A stretch of DNA of 28,590 bases from RYN-133 sp036497285 (GCA_036497285.1 DASXJR010000003.1:1-28590); one strand, 5' to 3'. Positions 14,314-23,519 are shown, counted from the stretch's first letter. Notes: generated from the letters alone by a model not told the origin. Translations and numbers: made by a program.

Positions 14314-15739
14314 GCCGTCTCACGTCTTGGGGATCTACCCATCCGCCGCCCGCGCGCTCGAGTTCGAGCGCCACGGCGATGCTCACATGGTCGTTGCCAG
14401 GAGCTGCGACGACCTGTACGCCGCGCGGCAGGCCCTCGTCGGTCAGCCCGAGCGGTACCTGTGTGGCGGGCAGCCCGAACATGTTGAACACCGCGGTGTT
14501 CGTCGCCAGCCACGGCTGCCAGAGGGTAGTCCGGTGTTTCGGCGCGATGCGCGGGAACGGCGGATAGACCAACACGCCGTCACCGATGGTCTCGATCAGA
14601 CTGTCGGCGGCACGCCGGGCCGCATCGACCAGCCGTTGCGCGGCCCGGCTGCGCAGGAACTGCGCCGGTGCGGACTCGATGGCCTGCAGCACGGCGGCGG
14701 GCGCGGCCACTCGCAGTGGGGGACGGGTGCGCTTGGACGGACGCGTCGGTGCGGTCAGGGTCGTCCACGAGGCGAGCAGGTCGAACTCGCTCCATGCGAT
14801 GGCGCTGAACTGGGCCAGCCCCCAACGCAGTCCGCGCAGCGAGACGTCCTCGACCGTCGCGCCGGCGGCGTCCAGCATCGCGGCCGCGTCGTCGACCGAT
14901 CGGGCGATGACCGGACGTAGCGGCAGCGTCGACGACTCGCGCGACACCAGCACCCGCAACCCGGTGAGCGAAACCGTGTTCGGATCACCCACCGGCATGG
15001 TCACGGCGTTCGGATCGCGGCCGTCGGGGCCGGTGATGATCCGCAGCACCGGCGCGAGGTCGGCGGCGCGGCGGGTCAGCGGCCCGATGAACAGGGTGCG
15101 CCGGATCTGTCCGGACGGCATCGGGAAGTGCCCGGTGATCGGGACGAGGCCGGGGGAGGGCAGGTGCCCGAAGATGCCGTTCACGAACGCCGGGATGCGG
15201 ATCGAGCCGCCCATGTCCGAGCCCAGCGCGATCGGTGCACCGCCCGAGCCGACTATCACCCCGTCGCCGCCGGACGAGCCGCCGGCGCTCCGGGTCGGGT
15301 CGTAGGCGTTGGATGTGCGGCCGTAGATGCGGTTGTTCGTCTCGAGCCAGTAGACCGGTCCGGGCGTGTTGCCGACGCCGAGCACAATCGCGCCGGCGTC
15401 GCGCAGCCGCGCGACCACGGGTGCGTCAGCCTCTTCACGGAACTTGCGTCGGTGCGGGAACCCGCCGGTGTGCGGCATGCCCCGAGTCGCGATCAGTTCC
15501 TTGATCGTGACAGGCACGCCCCACAGTGGCGGCAGGTCGTCACCGCCGTCCGCGGCGATCCGGGCGTCGGCGGCCCGCGCCTCGTCCCGGGCCGCCTCGA
15601 AACGGTCCGCGGCGAGTGCGTTCCGGTCGGTGATCCGCTGCAGAACGGCGATGTGAGCGTCGACCACCTCGACGGCGCTGACCTCACGGCGCCGGATGGC
15701 TGCCGCCAGGTCCAGTGCGGACAGATGGGTCAGCGCCAC
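14306..15739 (-). CDS. Amidase-signature family amidase
   Basis: The 477-aa product is a full-length amidase-signature enzyme, which hydrolyses an amide bond to a carboxylate and ammonia or an amine. The Ser-cisSer-Lys triad is complete: Lys80 in VPVTIKELIA, Ser155 in SAGGSSGG and Ser179 in GSDMGGSIRIPA, with the usual 24-residue spacing between the serines. It differs from GatA by context, since no gatB or gatC is nearby. The substrate cannot be told. The GTG start at 15739 is the first gene of the minus-strand operon. With a distal asparaginase, the operon suggests use of amides or asparagine as nitrogen source, by inference. It is divergent from the mce operon. Confidence 0.9.
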   Translation of the reverse strand: MALTHLSALDLAAAIRRREVSAVEVVDAHIAVLQRITDRNALAADRFEAARDEARAADARIAADGGDDLPPLWGVPVTIKELIATRGMPHTGGFPHRRKFREEADAPVVARLRDAGAIVLGVGNTPGPVYWLETNNRIYGRTSNAYDPTRSAGGSSGGDGVIVGSGGAPIALGSDMGGSIRIPAFVNGIFGHLPSPGLVPITGHFPMPSGQIRRTLFIGPLTRRAADLAPVLRIITGPDGRDPNAVTMPVGDPNTVSLTGLRVLVSRESSTLPLRPVIARSVDDAAAMLDAAGATVEDVSLRGLRWGLAQFSAIAWSEFDLLASWTTLTAPTRPSKRTRPPLRVAAPAAVLQAIESAPAQFLRSRAAQRLVDAARRAADSLIETIGDGVLVYPPFPRIAPKHRTTLWQPWLATNTAVFNMFGLPATQVPLGLTDEGLPRGVQVVAAPGNDHVSIAVALELERAGGGWVDPQDVRRHD

Positions 15740-16096
15740 GGGCGTGACCGTACACGTCTGTCATTGACGCCGAGCATCGACGAGACCCTGAGATCTGGGT
15801 CTCAACCGGGCCGATATGCTCGCCCCGCACGTCCCCGTCTCGTAGGCCCTTCAGCCCGCTCTCAGTGCGTTACACGTGACAAAACGTGGGGTACACCGTC
15901 GGCGAGTAGTGGCATACACGATCCTGCGGAAAATATGCGACAGTGTGTCCCAGGTGGTTCTTTTCGGGCGTTACCCATTGGTAGCAAGCTCGTTGGACCG
16001 CTTGTTGGGACACATGGGCGCGCCGCCGGTGGCGTGACGGGCAGCACGTAGACGTGACACGCAACTGGCTCGGCGAAGCCGGGAAGGAGACGGGTC
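15740..16096. promoter_or_regulatory. Shared intergenic region between the amidase and mce operons
   Basis: No gene is seen in these 357 bases. Several small symmetries lie here: GAGACCC/GGGTCTC (15782-15803), CACGT-N6-ACGTG (15873-15888) and TGTGTCCCA/TGGGACACA (15944-15952 and 16006-16014). TACAC occurs at 15751, 15871, 15892 and 15915; the last three are spaced by 21 and 23 bp, close to two helical turns. These are candidates for operators controlling the mce operon. No clear -35/-10 pair stands out. GGAAGGAGA (16082-16090) is the mce ATPase ribosome binding site. Confidence 0.5.
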
Positions 16097-17182
16097 GTGG
16101 GTGTCGAGGTGGCCGTCACCGATCTGACCAAGACCTTCGGTAAGCAGCGTATTTGGGGCGATGTGACGCTCACGTTGCCGCCGGGTGAGGTTTCCGCGCT
16201 GCTGGGCCCGTCGGGAACCGGCAAGTCGGTGTTCCTGAAGTCGCTCATCGGGCTGCTCAAGCCGGACAAGGGCTCGATCTTCATCCGCGACGTCGACATC
16301 GCGCACTGCTCGGAGCACAAGCTCTACGAGACTCGGAAGCTGTTCGGCGTGCTGTTCCAGGACGGCGCCTTGTTCGGCTCGATGAATCTCTACGACAACG
16401 TCGCCTTCCCGCTTCGCGAGCACACCAAGAAGAGCGAGAAGGAAATCTCGGACATCGTCAACGAGAAGATGGAGATGGTCGGTCTCCAGGGCGCGCAGAA
16501 GAAGCTGCCCGGCGAGATCTCCGGCGGTATGCGTAAGCGCGCCGGACTCGCCCGTGCCCTCGTGCTCGAGCCCGAGATCATCCTGGTCGACGAGCCCGAC
16601 TCCGGCCTCGACCCGGTCCGTACCACCTACATCAGCCAGCTCTTCCTCGACATCAACGCGCAGACCGACGCCACCTTCCTGATCGTCACCCACAACATCA
16701 ACCTCGCGCGCACCGTCCCGGACAACCTCGGCATGCTGTTCCGGCGCGAGTTGGTCATGTTCGGCCCCCGCGAGGTGCTGCTCACCAGCGAGGAGCCGGT
16801 GGTCAAGCAGTTCCTTAACGGCCGCATGGACGGCCCGATCGGCATGAGCGAGGAGAAGGACTCGGCGACCATGGCTGCCGAGAAGGCGATGTTCGACGCG
16901 GGCCACCACGCCGGCGGCGTCGAAGAGGTCACCGGCATCCCGCCCCAGATGCAGCCCTCGCCCGGCGTGCCCGAGCGCAAGGGCGCGATACGTCGCCAGC
17001 AACGTGTGCTCGATCTGCTGCACACCCTGCCCCAAGATGCCCAGGACGCGATCAAGAAGTCGATCGACGACGAAGGCAAGCGGCGCGAGAAGGAACAGCA
17101 GATCGGCGACGAGCTCTCCGACGAGCAGAAGGCCGAGGTCGCCCCGTCCGTGGTGACCTCCGGTTCGGACTCCGGAAACTGA
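16097..17182 (+). CDS. Mce transporter ATP-binding protein (Mkl/MceG type)
   Basis: This is the cytosolic ATPase that powers Mce lipid import with YrbE permeases. The 361-aa product has Walker A GPSGTGKS (37-44), a Q-loop at Gln88, signature ISGGMRKRAGLARAL (from 141), Walker B IILVDEPDSGLD (161-172) and H-loop His199. A C-terminal extension of about 115 aa, rich in charged residues, is typical of actinobacterial MceG/Mkl and contacts the permease dimer. Length is close to M. tuberculosis Mkl (about 359 aa). The GTG at 16097 follows GGAAGGAGA. The first permease starts 3 nt after its stop. In mycobacteria the ATPase gene lies apart from the mce operons, whereas here it heads one. Confidence 0.93.
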   Translation: MGVEVAVTDLTKTFGKQRIWGDVTLTLPPGEVSALLGPSGTGKSVFLKSLIGLLKPDKGSIFIRDVDIAHCSEHKLYETRKLFGVLFQDGALFGSMNLYDNVAFPLREHTKKSEKEISDIVNEKMEMVGLQGAQKKLPGEISGGMRKRAGLARALVLEPEIILVDEPDSGLDPVRTTYISQLFLDINAQTDATFLIVTHNINLARTVPDNLGMLFRRELVMFGPREVLLTSEEPVVKQFLNGRMDGPIGMSEEKDSATMAAEKAMFDAGHHAGGVEEVTGIPPQMQPSPGVPERKGAIRRQQRVLDLLHTLPQDAQDAIKKSIDDEGKRREKEQQIGDELSDEQKAEVAPSVVTSGSDSGN

Positions 17183-17185
17183 CGG

Positions 17186-17962
17186 ATGGTCTCGCTCTCC
17201 CCCGTCGGAGGTGTGCGACAGGCAGGGCGCCTGTTCGCGCTCTTCCTCGATGTTGCTCGGCTGACCTTCAAACGGCCCTTCCAGGTCCGCGAGTTCATCG
17301 AGCAGGCGTGGTTCATCGCGAGCGTCACGATCGTCCCGACCTCGCTGGTCGCCATTCCGTTCGGCGCGGTCATCGCGTTGCAGCTGGGGAGCCTGTCCAC
17401 GCAGATCGGTGCGCAGTCGTTCGTCGGTGCCGCGAGCGTGCTGGCCATCGTGCGCGAGGCCAGCCCGATCGTGTGCGCGCTGCTGATCGCCGGCGCCGGC
17501 GGCTCGGCGATCTGTGCCGACCTCGGCAGCCGGAAGATCCGCGACGAGATCGACGCGATGGAGGTGCTCGGCATCTCGCCGATCCAGCGCCTGGTCGTGC
17601 CGCGGGTGCTCGGCTGCATGCTCGTCTCGACCGCCCTGAACGGCCTGGTCTGCGTGGTCGGCGTTTCGGGTGGCTACTTCTTCAACGTGATCTTGCAGCA
17701 CGGCACGCCGGGCGCCTATCTGGCCTCGTTCTCCGCGCTCGCGCAGCTGCCCGACCTGTACACCGGTGAGCTGAAAGCGCTGATCTTCGGGCTGATCGCC
17801 GGCGTGGTCGCCTCTTACAAGGGACTCAACGCAGGTGGCGGCCCCAAGGGCGTCGGCGACGCGGTGAACCAGTCCGTGGTCATCACGTTCCTGCTGCTGT
17901 TCGTCGTCAACTTCGTCATCACGGCCGTGTACTTCCAGGTCGTCCCGGCGAAGGGGTCGTGA
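17186..17962 (+). CDS. YrbE/MlaE-type permease, first subunit (YrbEA)
   Basis: This is one of two membrane permeases of the Mce importer. The 258-aa product has five or so hydrophobic segments: IVPTSLVAIPFGAVIALQLG near residue 50, the CALLIAGAGGSAIC region, and a C-terminal helix VVITFLLLFVVNFVITAVYF. The conserved cytoplasmic coupling helix (IRDEIDAMEVLGISP, about residues 118-132) contacts the ATPase. The ATG at 17186 is 3 nt past the ATPase stop. The next permease gene begins 3 nt after this stop. Confidence 0.92.
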   Translation: MVSLSPVGGVRQAGRLFALFLDVARLTFKRPFQVREFIEQAWFIASVTIVPTSLVAIPFGAVIALQLGSLSTQIGAQSFVGAASVLAIVREASPIVCALLIAGAGGSAICADLGSRKIRDEIDAMEVLGISPIQRLVVPRVLGCMLVSTALNGLVCVVGVSGGYFFNVILQHGTPGAYLASFSALAQLPDLYTGELKALIFGLIAGVVASYKGLNAGGGPKGVGDAVNQSVVITFLLLFVVNFVITAVYFQVVPAKGS

Positions 17963-17965
17963 CCC

Positions 17966-18808
17966 GTGGCTACTGACTTCGTCGCAACCGCCCGCAAGGC
18001 GATCAAGGCCCCGGTCGGGCTGCTCGACAACCTCGGTGATCAACTCGGCTTCTACCTGAAGGCGCTGGCCTGGACGCCGCGCACGATCCGGCGCTACAAG
18101 AAGGAGACGCTTCGCCTGCTGGCCGAGGTCGTCTTCGGCAGCGGCTCGCTGGCGGTGATCGGCGGGACGGTCGGCGTGATCGTGGCGCTGTGCTTCTTCA
18201 CCGGCACCGAAGTCGGCCTGCAGGGCTACACCGCACTCGACCAGCTCGGTATCGGTCCGTACACCGGCTTCTTGTCCGCCTACTTCAACACCCGCGAGAT
18301 CGCCCCGCTGGTCGCGGCCCTCGCCCTCTCGGCGACGGTCGGGTGCGGTTTCACCGCGCAGCTCGGCGCCATGCGGATCAGCGAAGAGATCGACGCCCTC
18401 GAGGTCATGGCGGTGCCGAGCCTGCCCTACCTCGTGACGACCCGGATCCTCGCCGGGCTGGTCGCGGTCGTGCCGCTGTACGTGATCGGTCTGATGTCGT
18501 CCTACATCGCGACGTACTCGATCGAGGTCTACTACTTCGGCCAGTCCCCAGGCACCTATTCGCACTACTTCCATCTGTTCTTGCCACCACAGGACGTCGT
18601 CTGGTCGTTCTTCAAGGTCCTCGTGTTCGCCATCGCGGTGATCTTGATCCACTGCTACTACGGCTACAACGCCAGCGGCGGCCCGGCCGGCGTCGGTGTC
18701 GCGGTCGGACGCGCGGTGCGCAGCGCGATCGTCATCGTCAACATCATCGACTTCTTCCTGTCCCTGGCCATCTGGGGGTCGAACGTCAGCGTCAGGTTGG
18801 CGGGTTAG
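17966..18808 (+). CDS. YrbE/MlaE-type permease, second subunit (YrbEB)
   Basis: This is the partner permease, 280 aa, starting at GTG 17966. It has the same family layout with an N-terminal amphipathic stretch (about 1-60), a first membrane helix at AVIGGTVGVIVALCFFTG, and the coupling helix ISEEIDALEVMAVPSLP at about residues 139-155. C-terminal helices include FAIAVILIHCYYGY and AIVIVNIIDFFLSLAIW. The two permeases are expected to form a heterodimer that receives substrate from the Mce tube. The stop is 2 nt before the mceA start. Confidence 0.92.
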   Translation: MATDFVATARKAIKAPVGLLDNLGDQLGFYLKALAWTPRTIRRYKKETLRLLAEVVFGSGSLAVIGGTVGVIVALCFFTGTEVGLQGYTALDQLGIGPYTGFLSAYFNTREIAPLVAALALSATVGCGFTAQLGAMRISEEIDALEVMAVPSLPYLVTTRILAGLVAVVPLYVIGLMSSYIATYSIEVYYFGQSPGTYSHYFHLFLPPQDVVWSFFKVLVFAIAVILIHCYYGYNASGGPAGVGVAVGRAVRSAIVIVNIIDFFLSLAIWGSNVSVRLAG

Positions 18809-18810
18809 CG

Positions 18811-20163
18811 ATGGCCAAGGAATCCCTCGCGTCCGTCTCGAAGCGCCGCCTGCTCGGGATCGGGTATCTCGTGCTGGTCGCGGCGCTGCTGTGGCTGTCC
18901 GTCGCGATCTACCAGAAGAAGTTCACGCCGGTCGTCATGGTCACGCTCAAGGCCGATTACACCGGCAACGCGCTGGCGCAGACATCGGACGTCAAGGAGC
19001 GCGGGCTCATCGTCGGCGAGGTGCGCTCGGTGAACGTCGCCTCCGGCAATGCGTGCGAGAACCCTGAGGTGCCCTGTGTCGACGTGTCGATCGCGCTCGA
19101 CCCGAGCGCGGTGCACGACATCCCGCGCAACGTCTCGGCGCGCATCCTGCCGAAGACGATCTTCGGCGAGCAGTACGTCTCGCTGCAGGTGCCGAACGAC
19201 CCGGGGCCGTCGATCCAGGCCGGCGACGTGATCGCCCAGGATCGCACCCGCGGCGCTTTGGAGGCGCAGAAGGTCTTCGGCGACCTGCTACCGCTGCTCA
19301 AAGCCGTCCAGCCCGCGGAACTGAACGCGACGCTGACCGCGGTCGCCGAAGCGTTGCAGGGTCGGGGCACCGAACTCGGCCAGACCCTCGTGCAGCTCGA
19401 CAGCTATCTCAAGCAACTCAACCCGCACACGAAACAGATGGTCGACGACCTGGTGAAGCTGGGGAAGGTCGCCGACGAGTACAACGGCGTCGCGCCCGAT
19501 CTCATGCAGACCTTCCGGAATCTGGAGACGAACGCCCGCACGACCATCGAGAAGCGCGAGGCACTCTCGACGTTGCTGACGACGTCGACGGACACCTCGA
19601 ACGTGCTCCGTAGCTTCCTGGCCGACAACGAGCAGCGCATGATCACGGTCGTCGACACCAGTGCGAGCATCTACCAACTTCTGGCCAGCTATTCGCCGGA
19701 ATTCCCGTGCCTGCTGGCGGGCCTGAACAAGCTCGGCAATCTCACCAACACGATCATCCGCAACCACCAGTTCAACCTGCAGGTCGTGGTCGACCCGAAC
19801 AACCAGGGCGGATACAAGCCGGGCGAGGCGCCGATCTACGTCACCGGATTCGGTCCCAACTGTTTCGGACTGCCGGACAACCCGCAGCCGATCGGGTCGA
19901 ATGGTTACTTCCAGATCCCGACCAAGTACCGCTGTCTGAATGACGGCGCCGCGCTCACCAAGGACCCGTGCGCCCAGCGCAGGTCGCAGGGCATGAGTGC
20001 CTCGCCGATCGAACAGAGCGCGATGGGCTCGCAGGTCGAGAACGCGATGGTCAACTCGCTGATCTCGGGAAGTTACGGCGGCAATCCGAAGAAAGTGCCG
20101 CCGATTGCGACCATGCTCGCCGCACCCCTGCTGCGTGGACAGGTGGTGAAGGTCGACAAGTGA
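18811..20163 (+). CDS. MceA-type MCE-domain protein
   Basis: The 450-aa product is the first of six Mce subunits, which assemble into a periplasmic tunnel for lipids. It has one N-terminal membrane helix (LGIGYLVLVAALLWLSVAIY, about residues 14-33), an MCE domain at about 40-130 (KTIFGEQYVSLQVPND near its end) and a long helical region to about 340. A Cys-containing C-terminal tail completes it. I chose the ATG at 18811, 2 nt after the YrbEB stop; open frame upstream of it lies inside YrbEB. The stop overlaps the GTG of mceB. Confidence 0.92.
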   Translation: MAKESLASVSKRRLLGIGYLVLVAALLWLSVAIYQKKFTPVVMVTLKADYTGNALAQTSDVKERGLIVGEVRSVNVASGNACENPEVPCVDVSIALDPSAVHDIPRNVSARILPKTIFGEQYVSLQVPNDPGPSIQAGDVIAQDRTRGALEAQKVFGDLLPLLKAVQPAELNATLTAVAEALQGRGTELGQTLVQLDSYLKQLNPHTKQMVDDLVKLGKVADEYNGVAPDLMQTFRNLETNARTTIEKREALSTLLTTSTDTSNVLRSFLADNEQRMITVVDTSASIYQLLASYSPEFPCLLAGLNKLGNLTNTIIRNHQFNLQVVVDPNNQGGYKPGEAPIYVTGFGPNCFGLPDNPQPIGSNGYFQIPTKYRCLNDGAALTKDPCAQRRSQGMSASPIEQSAMGSQVENAMVNSLISGSYGGNPKKVPPIATMLAAPLLRGQVVKVDK

Positions 20164-21182
20164 GAGGACTACTTTCCCCGCTGATCAAGCTCATCGCCTT
20201 CCTCGTGGTGACCTCGGCAGCCACCTACGTGCTCGCAGCGACGATCGCGAACACCAGCTTCGGCGCGACCCAGACCTACAAGGCCGACTTCACGAGCGCC
20301 CAGGGCCTCAACGTGGGCGATGACGTCCGCATCGCCGGCGTGCGGGTCGGCACCGTCAGCGCGATCTCGATCGTGCGGCACAACGTTGCCGAGGTCGCGT
20401 TCTCGGTCGAGAAGTCCCACCCGCTTCCTGCTTCGTCCGAGATCAAGTTGCGGTATCGCAACCTGGTGGGTCAGCGGTACCTGGACGTGAGCCAGGGCGC
20501 CGGTGACAGCAACCAGATGCAGAACCCGAACGTCGCGATCCCGACGAGCCGAACGACGCCGCCGGTCGATCTGACGATCCTGTTCGCCGGTTTCAAGCCG
20601 CTGTTCGAAGGCCTGGACGCGGACCAGATCAACAAGCTGTCCACCGCCATCATCCAAACGCTGCAGGGCGAGGGCGGGAGCCTGCAGACCCTGTTCAACC
20701 TGGTGGGCGATCTGACCAACCACCTTGCCGACCGCGACAAGCTCATCGGTGACGTGATCAACAACCTCAGCTCTGTTCTCGACACCATCGGGCGGCGCGA
20801 CACCGAGCTGTCGAACCTGATCATCCAGCTGCAGGGTTTCATCTCGGGTCTTTCGCACGACCGGTACCAGATCGGCAACGCGATCGACGGCATCAACAAG
20901 CTGACGACGAACACGGCCGGCCTGCTCACACAGGTACGCGCACCACTGGCCAAGGACATCCGAGACATCACCGGCCTCGTGGGCGTGCTCAACAACAACA
21001 CCGGCACGCTGCAGTTCGTCATCAACGAATTGCCTGCCACGGTGGGGCCACTGGTCCGCACGGCGAGCTACGGCTCGTGGTTCAACTTCTATCTGTGCAC
21101 CACGAGCGGCTCGATCACGCTGCCCGGTGGCAAACAGATGGCGATCCCGATCAAGCCCGCACACACCGCGAGGTGCAAGTGA
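20160..21182 (+). CDS. MceB-type MCE-domain protein
   Basis: The 340-aa product starts at GTG 20160, overlapping the mceA stop by 4 nt (GTGA). An N-terminal membrane helix (LIKLIAFLVVTSAATYVLAA, about residues 8-27) leads to the MCE domain (about 37-120), with AQGLNVGDDVRIAGVRVGTV and KLRYRNLVGQRYLDVSQG. A helical needle region and a C-terminal segment with one Cys follow. Its stop overlaps a tiny 8-codon frame that ends on the mceC start. Role as for the other Mce subunits: tunnel formation across the periplasm. Confidence 0.92.
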   Translation: MRGLLSPLIKLIAFLVVTSAATYVLAATIANTSFGATQTYKADFTSAQGLNVGDDVRIAGVRVGTVSAISIVRHNVAEVAFSVEKSHPLPASSEIKLRYRNLVGQRYLDVSQGAGDSNQMQNPNVAIPTSRTTPPVDLTILFAGFKPLFEGLDADQINKLSTAIIQTLQGEGGSLQTLFNLVGDLTNHLADRDKLIGDVINNLSSVLDTIGRRDTELSNLIIQLQGFISGLSHDRYQIGNAIDGINKLTTNTAGLLTQVRAPLAKDIRDITGLVGVLNNNTGTLQFVINELPATVGPLVRTASYGSWFNFYLCTTSGSITLPGGKQMAIPIKPAHTARCK

Positions 21183-21204
21183 TGAGCGAGAACGGGAACC
21201 GAGC

Positions 21205-22236
21205 ATGAAGACTCGGCGGGTAAGCGTTGGCGGCAAGCCGTTCAGCGCGCGCAACCCACTCCCGATCGGCGCCATCGGGTTGGTGATGATCATCGCGCTG
21301 CTGTGGGCGGCGTTCAACGCATCCTCGCTCCCGATCATCGGCAGCGGCACCACGTACACGGCCTACTTCAGTGAGGACGCGAACCTGCGGCCCAACGACG
21401 TCGTGCTGGTGGCCGGGGTGAAGGTCGGGACGGTCGAGACCACGTCGCTCGAGGGTGACCGGGTCAAGGTGACTTTCAAGATCAAGAATGCGTTCATCGG
21501 GAACGAGAGCACGCTGCAGATCAAACTCAAGACCCTGCTCGGCGCGAAATACCTGTCGGTGAACTCGATCGGGACGAAGGAGCAGAACCCGAGCAATGCG
21601 ATCCCGCTCTCGCGCACCTCGTCCCTGTTCGACGTGTATCCCGCGTTCACCGAACTCACGCACAAGATCGACACAATCGACACGAAGAAGCTGGCGCAAC
21701 AGTTCACCACGATGGCCGATGCCTTCCGGCACACGCCGAGTTCGGTGCGCAACGTGCTACGCGGCCTGAGCCGGATCTCGGACACGATCGCCTCGCGCGA
21801 TCAGGCGCTCCGCACGCTGCTGGCCCGCGCCAACGACGTCACCGGGGTGCTTGCGGCGCGCGATCAAGAACTGCAGAAACTGTTCTCCGACGGCGGGCTG
21901 CTGCTCGACGAACTCCACGCGCGGCGCGACGCGATCCACTCGCTCCTGGTCAACACGACGGCGCTCTCGATCCAGCTCGAGGGACTCGTGCATGACAACG
22001 AGAAGACGATCGGACCGCTCCTCGCCTCCCTCGACCGGATCCTGACCTTCCTGAACCGCAACCAGGAGACCCTCGACCGCGGACTGTCGCTGCTCGGCCC
22101 GTTCTACCGGGTGTTCACGAACTCCATCGGGAACGGCCGCTGGTTCGACAACTACATCTGCAACTTCAGCGTCGCGGGCATCTTGTCGCAGGGATCGGGC
22201 TCGGAAAGCCCCGCCGGAACGGGTGCCTGTTCATGA
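21205..22236 (+). CDS. MceC-type MCE-domain protein
   Basis: The 343-aa product has a membrane helix at about residues 22-40 (GAIGLVMIIALLWAAFN) and an MCE domain at about 50-130, with NLRPNDVVLVAGVKVGTVE and KTLLGAKYLSVN. A helical C-terminal half with heptad-like repeats follows. I chose the ATG at 21205 rather than the upstream in-frame GTG or ATG inside mceB. There is no good ribosome binding site, and the start overlaps the stop of an 8-codon frame, so reinitiation is plausible. The gene ends in an ATGA overlap with mceD. Confidence 0.9.
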   Translation: MKTRRVSVGGKPFSARNPLPIGAIGLVMIIALLWAAFNASSLPIIGSGTTYTAYFSEDANLRPNDVVLVAGVKVGTVETTSLEGDRVKVTFKIKNAFIGNESTLQIKLKTLLGAKYLSVNSIGTKEQNPSNAIPLSRTSSLFDVYPAFTELTHKIDTIDTKKLAQQFTTMADAFRHTPSSVRNVLRGLSRISDTIASRDQALRTLLARANDVTGVLAARDQELQKLFSDGGLLLDELHARRDAIHSLLVNTTALSIQLEGLVHDNEKTIGPLLASLDRILTFLNRNQETLDRGLSLLGPFYRVFTNSIGNGRWFDNYICNFSVAGILSQGSGSESPAGTGACS

Positions 22237-23519
22237 TGGCGAAACTCCCGAAGAAGGTCACCAACACGCTGGTGTTGGTGGTGATCGCCGCCGTCATCGC
22301 GGGCGCCGCGGTCTACGCCGCGTTGAGTGGCGGTGCGACCAAGAAGCTGACCGCGCAGTTCGCCTCGGCAGTGGGCGTTTACGTCGGGACGCCGGTGAAG
22401 ATCCTCGGGATCGACGTCGGCGAGGTGACCAGCGTTCATCCCGCGGGCGCGACCGTCACCGTGTCGATGGAGTACGACAGCAAGTACAAGGTGCCCGCGA
22501 ACGCGATCGCCGTGATCATCGCCAACTCGCTGGTCAGCGACCGGTTCCTGCAGCTCGCGCCGGCCTATCCGGGTACCGGCCCCGCGCTCCCTGACGGCGC
22601 GCACCTCGGTGTCAAGCGCACCGCGTACCCGGCCGAACTCGACGACATCTACAGCGCGCTGAGCAAACTCTCGGTCGCGCTCGGCCCCAAGGGCGCGAAC
22701 AAGAACGGCGCGCTGAACGACCTGGTGAACGTGGCGGCCGCCAACCTCAAGGGCAATGGCGCGAACTTCGGGAACAGCATCACCAAGCTGGCCGCAGCCG
22801 CCCGCACGTTGGCCAACGGCCGCGGTGACCTGTTCGGGACGGTGCGTAACCTGCAGACCTTCACCAAGGCGCTGGCCGACAGCGACACCCAGGTACGGCA
22901 TTTCAACAACGAATTGGCCCTGGTGGCCGGCGACCTGGCCGGCGAACGCCAGGACCTCGGCTCCGCCCTGCACAACCTCGGCATCGCGCTGAACCAGGTC
23001 GCCGACTTCGTCCGTACCAACGCGTCCAAGACCAAGACCGACATCAGCGGGCTGAAGACGCTCACCGATGTCCTGGTCAAGGAGAAGGCGTCGATCAACG
23101 AGACGCTGGCGGTCGGCCCGGCGGCGCTGGCCAACCTGGTGCACACGTATCAGCCCGACATCGGCGCGCTGGGCACGCGCAGCAACCTGGCCTCGCTGAC
23201 CGACCCGGCGACGATCTGCGCACTGCTCGACCCGTCGCTGGTGCCGACGGTGCCGAACACCGTCAAGAGCCCGCTGGGACCGATCACCGGGGTGCTGAAG
23301 TCGACCTGCAAGAAGGTGCTCGGCAAGATCGGCCCCGGCCAGCTGTCCGGGCTGCTCGGGCTGCCCGGCAAGCTCGTCGGTGGCCAGCTCGGCAAGGCGA
23401 TCAACGATCTGGTCGGCACCGTCTCCGGCGGTGGGTCGGGCAGCGGCGGCGGTGCGCCCGGCAGTCCGCCCGGCGGCACCGGACTTCCCGGCGGCATCAT
23501 CACGGGGGGTGGTGGGTGA
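22233..23519 (+). CDS. MceD-type MCE-domain protein
   Basis: The 428-aa product overlaps mceC by 4 nt (ATGA). It has an N-terminal helix (NTLVLVVIAAVIAGAAVYAA, about residues 11-30) and an MCE domain at about 40-130 with VGVYVGTPVKILGIDVGEVT. Long helical segments follow. The last 35 residues are a Gly/Ser/Pro-rich tail without structure (GGGSGSGGGAPGSPPGG is part of it). Such Pro/Gly-rich tails are common in MceD-position proteins. A second in-frame ATG at 22236 is an equally possible start. Confidence 0.91.
   Translation: MMAKLPKKVTNTLVLVVIAAVIAGAAVYAALSGGATKKLTAQFASAVGVYVGTPVKILGIDVGEVTSVHPAGATVTVSMEYDSKYKVPANAIAVIIANSLVSDRFLQLAPAYPGTGPALPDGAHLGVKRTAYPAELDDIYSALSKLSVALGPKGANKNGALNDLVNVAAANLKGNGANFGNSITKLAAAARTLANGRGDLFGTVRNLQTFTKALADSDTQVRHFNNELALVAGDLAGERQDLGSALHNLGIALNQVADFVRTNASKTKTDISGLKTLTDVLVKEKASINETLAVGPAALANLVHTYQPDIGALGTRSNLASLTDPATICALLDPSLVPTVPNTVKSPLGPITGVLKSTCKKVLGKIGPGQLSGLLGLPGKLVGGQLGKAINDLVGTVSGGGSGSGGGAPGSPPGGTGLPGGIITGGGG

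Noticed and set aside
15971..18652. An 893-codon open frame on the minus strand opposite the mce ATPase and permeases
   Set aside because: The + strand carries unmistakable ABC ATPase and permease motifs, and the minus frame is low-complexity Asp/Arg/His/Val-rich, typical of a high-GC shadow.
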